From assembly GCF_947172395.1 (NCBI RefSeq), contig NC_069083.1, positions 8,092,501-8,156,500 of the forward strand: DNA of 64,000 nucleotides, given 5' to 3'. Below, in pieces: positions 55,905 to 64,000 of the stretch. Position numbers and translations under genes: made by a program. This DNA comes from Bicyclus anynana. Its lineage: Eukaryota > Arthropoda > Insecta > Lepidoptera > Nymphalidae. A model generated the notes under the pieces. The model worked only from the letters and a program-made list of their open reading frames with translations, was not told the DNA's origin and did no database searches. Every line of letters starts with the position of its first letter. Within the stretch, counting starts at the first letter, position 1.

Positions 55905-56237
55905 TTTTTTTAATTTTCTTTACAAGTTAGCCCTTGATTACAACATCACCTAATGGTAAGTGACGATGCAATCTAAGATGTAATCGGGCTAACTTGATAG
56001 GAGGAGGATCAAATTCCACACCCCTTTCGGTTTCTACACGACATCGTACAGGAAAGCTAAATCGATTGGCGAATCGTACGTCTTTGTCGCTAGGATGGTA
56101 TCTAGCCTCGGCCAAAGCCTCCCACCAGCCAGACCTGGACCAATTAAGAAAACTTTAATCGGCCCAGCTGGGGATCGAACCCAGGACCTCCGTCTTGTAA
56201 ATCCACCGTGCATACCACTGCGCCACGGAGGCCGTCA
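55905..56237 (-). mobile_element. SINE-1 copy, full length
   Basis: The minus strand reads head, B box GGTTCGATCCC, body and A-rich tail. Similar to 57203-57529, with a small insertion near 56070. Confidence 0.92.
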
Positions 56238-57202
56238 AAATGTTAAAATTCTAAAGTATTCCAATGCGACAATGCAATCTTGTGATGCGTCATTAGTAAG
56301 TTTACTCATCATCCCACCAAAATAATGAGAACTAGTGCTCCTTCGAGTGTGAGAAAGCATTTTTTAATATTCTCAAAAATGCAAGTTTTCTCATAATGAT
56401 TTCCTTCACTGCTTATCAAGTAAGTATGTAAGCGTATACGATTAACTCCAATTTGAATCTGGAACCTGTTCCACGAAATTTCGATAGATTATAAATAACG
56501 GTTTTCATGCCTACAAGCGTATTAAGTTAAAAGGTGACTCCAAGCTTTATCAAATGACATAATCATATTCTGCAGAGTGAACAAAAAACGAAGAATTAGC
56601 AGTACAAGATGAAGAAAAAACTACAAAAAAAAGTAACGTGTCAAAAATCACTTGAATCGACGACACGTTTAAGCAAAACTTTGCGTCAAGAAAGAGTCTA
56701 AAGTTTTAAGCAAACTCTTTCTTAATCTACAAAAGAAAAAACAAAGATAATCTTCGAAAAGAAAAACACCAAGAATTAAAGTATAAAGAATCTCCCACAA
56801 AGTACGGCGTCATCAGTCTAACGTAAAAAGTTAAAACTTTCTTTAGAATTTCGCTAAGAGCTCGTGGATGACATGCAAAACTTTCCGAAGTTATGTTATA
56901 AATCATACGAACCCACCATACCAAGTGAAATATTAGGTATAAGGAGAAAAACTTAATCCGCCTTTTTTTCTGCGAAACCGCCGCCAATGTTTAACTTTGT
57001 TATCTCGGAAGAGTTTCATAATAAATAATACACATTACATGTAGACCTTGGACAGATGACGTCAGCGTATCGTGGCAAATTGGACACACAAGGCATACCT
57101 ACTAAATATAAATCTATACTAATATTATATTCTGAAACGACCTGGATCGACTTGAAAAAAAGCTACATTATCACGGCACGGAGTGATATAGGCTATATTT
57201 GA
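56238..57202. other. Unassigned DNA
   Basis: It contains a perfect TGACGTCA at 57057-57064. No gene is seen. Confidence 0.4.
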
Positions 57203-57529
57203 CAGCCTCCGTAGCGCAGTGGTTTGCGCGGTGGATTTACAAAACGGAGGTCCTGGGTTCGATCCCCGGCTGGGCAGATTGAGATTTTCTTAATTTGTCC
57301 AGGTCTGGCTGGTGGGAGGCTTCGGCCGTGGCTAGTTACCACCCTACCGGCAAAGACGTACCGCCAAGCGATTTAGCGTTCCGGTACGATGCCGTGTAGA
57401 AACCGAAAGGGGTGTGGATTTTCATCCTCCTCCTAACAAGTTAGCCCGCTTCCATCTTAGACTGCATCATCACTTACCATCAGGTGAGATTGTAGTCAAG
57501 GGCTAACTTGTAAAGAATAAAAAAAAAAT
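57203..57529 (+). mobile_element. SINE-1 reference copy, full length
   Basis: A tRNA-derived SINE with a perfect A box (TAGCGCAGTGG, 57212-57222) and B box (GGTTCGATCCC, 57256-57266). The body of about 230 bp includes GGGAGGCTTCGGCCGTGGCT and CATCACTTACCATCAGGTGA, and an A-rich tail ends at about 57529. Family knowledge: such RNAs are made by RNA polymerase III and moved by LINE enzymes; the body's end should match its partner LINE. Confidence 0.93.
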
Positions 57530-57708
57530 ATTCCCGTATTCCCATAAAAATGAGAATTGCGCTGGGTTCTGCTATACTAATAGCATTAACAACTGAGTCT
57601 TAGGGCCATAAATCATTTCTCTATATCTATCTCGCTTGCACTTATGGGTCTTATGGAGCCGTCTAGTGAAGGGTGTAACAATGAAAGACATATTATCGAT
57701 AAGTAAAG

Positions 57709-57714
57709 TTTATT
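57709..57714 (-). promoter_or_regulatory. AATAAA polyadenylation signal candidate
   Basis: Minus-strand AATAAA placed downstream of the acidic-tail stop codon. Isolated copies are common in AT-rich DNA, so only its position relative to the exon gives it weight. Confidence 0.35.
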
Positions 57715-57805
57715 ATCGTATCTTGTTCACAAAATTAAAAAAATTAACAATATTTGATTTAATATAATACATATTTCATATTATATAATTATTAACTAAA
57801 TAAAA

Positions 57806-57846
57806 TTAATCTTCATCTGAGTCTTCATCATCAGAATCTTCGTCTT
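57806..57846 (-). CDS. Possible terminal exon with acidic C-terminus
   Basis: The minus strand shows, in order, a consensus branch site TACTAAT, a TTGGCAG acceptor about 19 nt later, then 13 codons encoding DEDSDDEDSDED and a TAA stop. An AATAAA signal on the same strand (57709-57714) lies about 95 nt past the stop. The reading frame is closed upstream of the acceptor, so these codons can only be used if spliced. Acidic tails of this kind close many nuclear and chaperone-like proteins. No upstream exon was recognised, so the host gene, if real, is unidentified. A chance arrangement or a transposase's acidic remnant are alternatives. Confidence 0.35.
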
Positions 57847-58129
57847 CTGCCAAATTTATTATATATTAGTATCCATAGTGCGCAACGAGTAACACATGAA
57901 TGTATTTATTTAATTGCAGTAAACACATTTATAGCAAAAAAAATACGCAATGCAATTACATTAGAAACCGACCAATCAGAATCGTCCAAATCATTATTGA
58001 CTCATCATTAGCACGTGCGCAGGTAGCCGTTTATCGATAATTAGGGTGCGCAGGTAGGCGCGCTGCACATTCCTATCTTTTTTGACTTTTATGACCGGAC
58101 GACTCAGATGATAATGCGCATACTATAGT

Positions 58130-58335
58130 CTTACTAATATTATAAACGCGTAAGTTTGTTTGGATGTTTGTTACTCTTTAACACCGTTACTACTGAAGCA
58201 ATTTGTCTGAAATTTGGAAATAGATTTTACTCTGGATTAACACATAGGCTACTTTTCATCCCGAAAAAATCCATGGTTCCCGCGGGATTTGCAAAAATTT
58301 AATTCCTCGCTGACGAAGTCGCGGGCGTCCGCTAC
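58130..58335 (+). repeat. Rep-C copy, best preserved
   Basis: It starts TACTAATATTATAAACGCGT, continues TTTGGATGTTTGTTACTC, TGGATTAACACATAGGCTAC and ATCCCGAAAAAATCCATGG, and ends GACGAAGTCGCGGGCGTCCG, CTAC. It is about 205 bp, non-coding, and serves as the reference for the family. Confidence 0.8.
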
Positions 58336-58735
58336 TCCATTATACAGAAGGTCTTTTCTAATTTGGATCTATCTATCTATCTACGTTCTACTTAGATCCG
58401 AAATCCCAATGATGTTAAATACTGTTAGATGTGATGGTCATGAAAAATGAGGCGCTCAAAAGAGGAAATTTCCACATCTCAATGTTAGTTGTGGTCAACA
58501 ACGAACGTTATTAAAACAAATAATACCTAAAGTAGTCTTGTGTTTAGGAAGTGTAAAAACTATATAATCATAAATAAATTATGGAATTAAACACAAAATT
58601 GTGCATAAGTGCGCTCAGTTTTGTAGCTTTCAGATCACTTTTTGCGGTGATTTTGTAGGGACGTAACCGATCTATAGTATAAAATTATCATTGCTTTCAC
58701 CCATGTTTCTAATTCAGATCTTCCATTATTAATAT
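58336..58735. other. Unassigned DNA
   Basis: No gene seen. A SINE-1 tail scrap follows at 58736-58780 (CAGGTGTGATCGCAGTCAAC). Confidence 0.4.
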
Positions 58736-58861
58736 CAGGTGTGATCGCAGTCAACGGTTAACTTGTCAAAGAATTAAAAAGCACCTATCTACGTGTTATT
58801 ATAAAGTAATTTAGGTACGATACTGTAACCAGGGCGTTAGTAAAGACAAATCCTTTCAGTA

Positions 58862-59042
58862 GTATTGCTCTAATTGCAGCATTAGGGGAGCGGAATGAGC
58901 TATTGTGTACTGCACGCGGCCGCCTGTCGGATCTGTTTTATTTTAAACGTTTCCTGGGAACACAATGGCGGGGTTTTAAGCCCGTAAAGGTTAACTTTTG
59001 TTGGGAAATACAATGTTGGCATCTTGCAAAAAAGTTTTAAGA
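58862..59042 (+). repeat. Rep-K copy 2
   Basis: The partner of 30780-30960, same orientation (CTCTAATTGCAGCATTAGGG, ATGAGCTATTGTGTACTG, AGCCCGTAAAGGTTAAC). Confidence 0.7.
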
Positions 59043-59398
59043 ACAAAAATAGGGTTCGTACAACTTAACTCTTACATGGCGACTTCATTTAAATTCAAAA
59101 CATTATGTTAGAAAATTAAATAAGAAGACATTTGTATTAACGGATATGCTACATTATATGTTACAATCTGGTTATAACTGTAGTGTTGTCAATATACGTA
59201 GGTACCATGACGTATAATGACGAGTAATTCTTTGTTCTTAAAATTAAACTAAAATATACGAAACTAAACTAAAATAAATAAATAGATTTAAAAACGTATA
59301 TTGACATAATTCATAAATGAAGTTATGTCAATATACGTATAGATAAAAGATTGATGTTTGACTATATTTTGTTCTTGTTGTTTATTCCGTTGGAAAGG

Positions 59399-59435
59399 TA
59401 TAAAAACGTGGCTTCATGGATGAGGCGGGCTCAGT
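59399..59435 (+). promoter_or_regulatory. TATA box plus initiator, core-promoter-like
   Basis: TATAAAAACG starts at 59399 and the arthropod initiator TCAGTTTTT at 59431, giving the expected spacing of about 32 bp. ATTAAAG lies about 40 bp further on. This order (TATA, initiator, polyadenylation-like word) is what an LTR contains, and no ORF follows closely. It may be a solo LTR spanning about 59184-59510, but its ends are not proven. Confidence 0.45.
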
Positions 59436-59520
59436 TTTTGTGATTATAATCGAAGAGTTGTGTTATTAAAGTGGTGTGTTTGTGAACCTCGAGTTTCTTT
59501 TCTCTCCACCCCTAATAATT

Positions 59521-60254
59521 ATTATTATTTTAATAGTTTCTGTAACTGTCCAAATGTGTAATAATATTAATTTATTAAATTATAGGAACTGAGAATAAAA
59601 AATTGCCATCCGGAATTGCCTGTAAAAAATTGCTTGTAGCCTTTGTATTCCAATTCTTAGTTTCAAATAATATTTTGTTTTTGTTGCATTTTGTGTGCAA
59701 TAAAGTGTTTCTTCTTTCATTGATCACAATTATGAATAAATATGAAATTGAAACGCTCTAAGATCATACCTATACAGATCAAACCGAACCAGATAGTAGG
59801 ATGTAAAGACTTCCTCGGCATATTTGCCTTCGTATTTGTCTTTACTTAAATTTGTGCCAGAAAAGATAAATATACAAGGGCACTAAGACTGATCTTACTC
59901 AGCCTAGAAATTTATAGATCACAGAAAGACCCACAAAAACTGCATCTCGAAAGCTAGACTGATAGAGCTTCTGCGAACAAGCTTCTGCTAACGACAACTA
60001 CTAAAAACAAAGACTAAAAACAAGCAGATCTTATGGTATCTCTGATACAATAACATATGAAAATAAAATAAAAAAATATAACACATTGTAAGAATGACAA
60101 CAATAGGCAAAAATTCCAAAAGATAACTTATAAATATTATTAAAACAAAATAAAAATAATTTATTTTATTTGGTCTTTTACATAGGTCTGGTAAAAAGTC
60201 ATTGAGCCTGTTAAACGTTTTGCCGAAATAAAACGTTTCTAATTTTGAGATAAT
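59521..60254. other. Unassigned DNA
   Basis: Nothing supported. Confidence 0.4.
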
Positions 60255-60372
60255 AACTTTCGAAAGCTTGTGAAAACATAACTGACAGGTCTTCGAAGAC
60301 GAAAGTTAATTTCACGGGTTGTGGAGGCCGCGTCAGAAGCGCTCGAACAATTCAAGAGAAGTTACCATTAAT
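60255..60372 (+). repeat. Rep-N copy 2
   Basis: CTTCGAAGACGAAAGTTAAT, TTCACGGGTT, CGAACAATTCAAGAGAAGTT and ACCATTAATCACGGG match the reverse of 42565-42680. Confidence 0.7.
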
Positions 60373-60604
60373 CACGGGCAGACAAATAACGTTACTCACG
60401 TTTCTTTCAGTGTTGCAGACTGCATAGTGATAATGGGAATGTAATAATGACTTCTATTAATAACATTTTTCGGGCGTAGCTGGAAAACGCGCTTCTGAAA
60501 CAGCAGAATAATTGCATGGACCATGTCAACATGTGGACAAAGCCTATCTATCATCATCATCGTCTTAACTGGATTGTTAATGATACTCGTATTAATTATA
60601 TATA

Positions 60605-60655
60605 TATTCGACTCACTGTTGAACATGAGTCTCCTCTCAGAAGGAGAGGGGATAA
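60605..60655 (-). mobile_element. SINE-2 tail fragment
   Basis: TTCGACTCACTGTTGAACAT and GAGTCTCCTCTCAGAAGGAG are the last 50 bases of SINE-2 in minus orientation. Confidence 0.75.
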
Positions 60656-61030
60656 CGCATATTCGATCAGCTGGTTACAAGACGGCCATTTTGTAGCGAT
60701 AGCGTTATGGTTTAAGCGTTCATCTACGTATCGTCAATGAACTTTGACTTTGAATTGTAAGCGCTCGTCAAAATTGACAACTTGGCTACCAATTAGCGAT
60801 CTCTATTTATATTTGTACTAGGAACAAATAGATATCATGGTAAATATGGCTTCGACTTTTCGATTCGTTGCGTCGATCACGCTACATATCGATGTCTAAC
60901 TTTGACCCCTATACATTTTGAAGTTTTCGTGAGCATTTTCGATTGTAGAAAGTTAACTTGTCTAGGCCGGCTGAGTAGTTTCTACGCGAATTTGTATTAA
61001 ATCACTGAATAACTTCACTGTACATATTTT

Positions 61031-62045
61031 TTTGATTACAGGTATATCCAAGCGTTGAAGTGCTTGTACGAAAACGCCACTATGTCAGTCCGTATTCAGG
61101 ATCAGACTACGAGGCCAATCCAGTTGCAGCGAGGAGTGCGTCAGGGAGATGTGATCTCTCCGAAGCTATTTACCGCCGCACTGGAAGACGTCTTTAAGCT
61201 TCTGGACTGGAGCGGACTTGGCATCAACATCAATGGCGAGTACATCACTCAACTGCGGTTCGCGGATGATGTAGTCATCATGGCACAGACTCTGGATGAC
61301 CTTAGTACCATGCTCAATGACCTCAGCAGCGTTTCTCAACAGGTGGGCCTGAAAATGAACATGGGCAAAACAAAAATAATGTGTAATGCTCATGTATCGC
61401 TCCACCCAGTTATAGTTGAGAACGCTGCACTCGAAATTGTAGACGAATACATATACCTAGGACATATGATCCAGTTAGGTAGGTCCAATTTCGAGAAAGA
61501 GGTGAACCGTCGAATCCAACTCGGCTGGGCTGCATTCGGGAAGCTTCGCGACATCTTTTCGTCCGAAATTCCTCAGTGCCTGAAGACAAAAGTCTTCGAA
61601 CAGTGCGTGTTGCCAGTGATGACCTATGGTTCCGAGACTTGGTCGCTAACTATGGGCCTCATAAGAAGGCTTAGAGTCACACAGCGGGCGATGGAACGAG
61701 CTATGTTAGGAGTATCTCTGGGTGATCGAATCAGAAATGAGGAGATCCGCAGAAGAACCAAAGTCACCGACATAGCTCAACGAGTTGCGAAGCTGAAGTG
61801 GCAATGGGCGGGGCACATAATTCGAAGAGCCGATGGACGTTGGGGTCCCAAAGTGCTGGAATGGCGACCCCGCACTAGTAAGCGCAGTGTTGGCCGACCC
61901 CCCACCAGGTGGACTGACGACATCAAGCGAGTCGCAGGGATTCGCTGGATGCAGGCGGCTCAGTATCGTGATGTTTGGAAGTCCCTACAAAAGGCCTATG
62001 TCCTGCAGTGGACGTCCATCGGCTGATATGATGATGATGATGATG
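61031..62045 (+). mobile_element. 5'-truncated RTE-clade LINE with RT domain
   Basis: This is the longest RTE copy here. The open frame (from about 61043 to the stop near 62024) carries the second half of the reverse transcriptase: RQGDVISPKLF (motif B region) near 61139, the catalytic box RFADDVVIMAQ near 61258, and KMNMGKTKIM after it. A basic C-terminal region follows, with WQWAGHIIRRADGRWGP and GRPPTRWTDDIKR. The endonuclease and the first RT motifs are missing, so it cannot mobilise itself. It ends in (GATGAT)n and is flanked by a possible 9-bp duplication ACATATTTT (61022-61030 and 62046-62054). The frame has no stops over more than 320 codons, so the insertion is probably young. Confidence 0.92.
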
Positions 62046-62054
62046 ACATATTTT

Positions 62055-62150
62055 GCCAGTAGGGTTTGACCGTAACTAGCTACTACTAGTCACGTTCAAA
62101 GCTTACAAAGAGACCAGAACTTAACTAATTTAGAAAATATATTATCCTTA
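62055..62150 (-). mobile_element. Diverged SINE-1-like body fragment
   Basis: TTTTGCCAGTAGGGTTTGAC, GTAACTAGCTAC and ACCAGAACTTAACTAATTT follow the order seen at 8085-8180. Confidence 0.5.
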
Positions 62151-63202
62151 GTTGGTCTAAGAATCTAATTTAAAAAAAGAAATATATTAGAATGTTTTTT
62201 ATCTTCAACACAGTACATAAAGCGCTAAGGTAAGGTAGCGTACTTTCATATCCGTTAATCTACAAGACTAAACATTCAATACATACACAGACGGGGATGC
62301 AAGCCAACTAAGCTTAGTATACAATAACATAAATAGATAAACTTTGAACACGGGGAAATATGCCCCGTATTTCAGGAACTTCGTCTCAAAATTATGCAAG
62401 TATGAAATTTTTCTTTGCGTTCCACAGTGCAGAGTATTCTGCATTGAAACGCGTGTAAATAATGCAAAGGTGAATATGAATATATGCGCTGCAAACAGAT
62501 TCTTTATATCCCGAAGAATATGTATCTTGCATCCCCGCAGCACGAGACGTGATTTGAATACTCTAAACACGCTTGCATAGTTATCTGCAGACTACCTGAG
62601 AAACTCTGTATAGAGAAATGATACGAGTAATACAAACACTGATTCCAAAACAGATTTACAGTTCCTAAGGTCTGAATAACATTAAATAGTGAACAAGTAG
62701 GAAGTGTGTTTTTGAATAAAGAACTTAAGCTAACTTATCCTAATAACTATACAAATCATGCCCACGTGGAATGGTGGCAAGAATACTGGCTGCTTTTCCG
62801 CGCTGGACAGCCAGGCTGATCCTTTGCGCAAAAAATGAGCCAGCCCTTCTGTCACCAGTCGAGGCAACAAGCCGCGGTGAAATGATACGGTAAAATTTTT
62901 TGGCACTGTTTTTTTATATTTTCTTCGAGATAAAGAGAAATAATGTCCACAGTAATCAGACAGAGCTTTGTGACAACTCTTCTCCAGACAGCGATTTTAG
63001 GGTTCTGTATAATACAAGGGTAAAACGGGACCCTACTACTAAGACTATGCTGTCCATCCGTCCATCTGTCACCAGGTTGTATCTTAAAAACTTCGATAAA
63101 AAGATTATGTCTTTCTCTTTACAAAAATTCATAAAACATAATAAAATGAATATATAAAAGGGTTCCCAACAAACGGAGTAATTTTAGCCGTTTTATAGAT
63201 AA
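62151..63202. other. Unassigned DNA
   Basis: A GC-richer block at about 62758-62890 (GGAATGGTGGCAAGAATACTG onward) stands out from its surroundings and may be an old element, but I could not name it. Confidence 0.4.
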
Positions 63203-63365
63203 CTAGTGGACGCCCGTGACTTAGTCCGACTATGAATTTTTCCGGGATGAAAAGTAGTAGTATGTGTTAATACAAAGTAACATCCATTTCCAGTCCAAAT
63301 TTCAGCCAAATCGCTTGAGTAGCCGCTGCACAAAGGAGGTAGAAACATACTTACTTCCACACACT
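63203..63365 (-). repeat. Rep-C copy, minus
   Basis: AACTAGTGGACGCCCGTGAC at the left, CCAAATTTCAGCCAAATCGC inside, and CATACTTACTTCCACACACT at the right. Confidence 0.75.
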
Positions 63366-63379
63366 CGTACACACAAATT

Positions 63380-63440
63380 TTCGATGTGATGTGTGTGTGT
63401 GTGTGATATGATGTGATGTGAAGTGTGATGTGATAGTGTG
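63380..63440. repeat. GT-rich simple repeat
   Basis: GTGATGTGTGTGTGTGTGTG with imperfect GATGTGATGTG extensions. Confidence 0.85.
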
Positions 63441-64000
63441 ATTATACGGAACCTGTCGTGTGCAAGTCCGACTAGCATTTGGCCGGTTATTGACTTCCTA
63501 CATCCTAAAGCACAATAATGCAAATTCCGTAGTTGCCTATCGTATTTACCATTGATATCGTATTTACCATGGGCTGACAAACTTTTTTTTTTTTTTAAAT
63601 GATGAAGATGTGGCTACCACAGCCTCGCGCACTAAGCAGTAATTTGTAAATTGACCACCTTCAACAAGGCCACCATTAAAGCCGCGGCACCATTGACTGG
63701 GCCTTGCGACGGGCACTGCATACTCATTAGCGGTTAGACCGCAATACAGAAATTACCCATACACACACACAAGTTCGACATAAAAGCAATGTCAACACAT
63801 CAATATTGGTAATGGCGCTCGTTTGCCATTGCTAACATAAAAACAATTTAATTATTCATATTCGTAGAAAAGCTTCGAAGAAGTAATTATCGGTTCCTCG
63901 TTCACCTGCAAATAACATAATTAACACGTAAAATTTTGATTCTTGATACATAGTAATTCGGCCGTATAACAATGACTCAAACAGTCATACATTTATAGAC
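63441..64000. other. Unassigned DNA to window end
   Basis: A T-run near 63585 precedes a moderately GC-rich stretch (63605-63740) without a supported frame or family. Confidence 0.4.

Noticed and set aside
57203..57275. tRNA gene
   Set aside because: A and B boxes are perfect, but no cloverleaf could be drawn and the sequence continues into the SINE-1 body; the same head recurs in several copies.
61025..61045. Splice acceptor TTTTTTTGATTACAG before the RT frame, suggesting a domesticated exon
   Set aside because: The RTE copy has its own (GAT)n tail and probable target duplication, which fit simple retroposition; no exon structure was found downstream. Spliced reads would be needed to revive the idea.

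Overview
The window looks like AT-rich nuclear DNA of a lepidopteran (butterfly or moth). The evidence is its repeats: two tRNA-headed SINE families with perfect Pol III boxes, RTE-clade LINE 3' ends terminating in (GATGAT)n, a BEL/Pao LTR retrotransposon, and many small dispersed repeats of the kind common in moth and butterfly genomes. I assigned families from memory of their general appearance, not from a search.

I find no complete, confidently recognisable host protein-coding gene. The window reads as intergenic or intronic DNA densely filled with mobile elements of different ages. The only coding regions with clear domain content belong to transposable elements: (1) a structurally complete BEL/Pao element at 31433-37492, with identical 231-bp LTRs, a CCTCT target-site duplication, a gag ORF and a pol frame carrying protease, reverse transcriptase, RNase H and integrase, broken by one frameshift at the end of gag; (2) a 5'-truncated RTE-type reverse transcriptase at 61031-62045; (3) two short remnants of the C-terminus of another LINE (16050-16311 plus, 30427-30530 minus).

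Layout. 1-5.5 kb: SINE fragment, two large copies of a fold-back element with internal 130-bp tandem repeats (566-1250; 4467-5503), and an RTE 3' end with an 11-bp duplication (2348-2743). 5.5-13.2 kb: sparse DNA, then two RTE ends, a TIR MITE (8395-8572) and SINEs. 13.2-24 kb: a perfect 26-bp-arm palindrome, a LINE remnant, SINEs and small repeats. 24-31 kb: more fold-back ends, a tandemly triplicated SINE tail (26662-27303) and a repeat shared with 58.9 kb. 31.4-37.5 kb: the BEL element. 38-48 kb: duplicated small repeats, antisense RTE pieces, a MITE and a G4-like tract. 48-51 kb: a stem-loop, an 18S rRNA gene fragment on the minus strand (48605-48777) abutting a fold-back MITE, and a GC-rich 173-bp tandem array. 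52-64 kb: two MITEs, two full SINEs, a possible acidic-tail terminal exon on the minus strand (57806-57846), an LTR/promoter-like block (59184-59510) and the RTE fragment.

The elements form no pathway. The BEL element supplies its own mobility functions in principle, and the SINEs and truncated LINE ends are products of LINE machinery encoded elsewhere. The best items to follow up are the dispersed 18S fragment, the young but frameshifted BEL element, the fold-back family with its 130-bp minisatellite, and the possible terminal exon.
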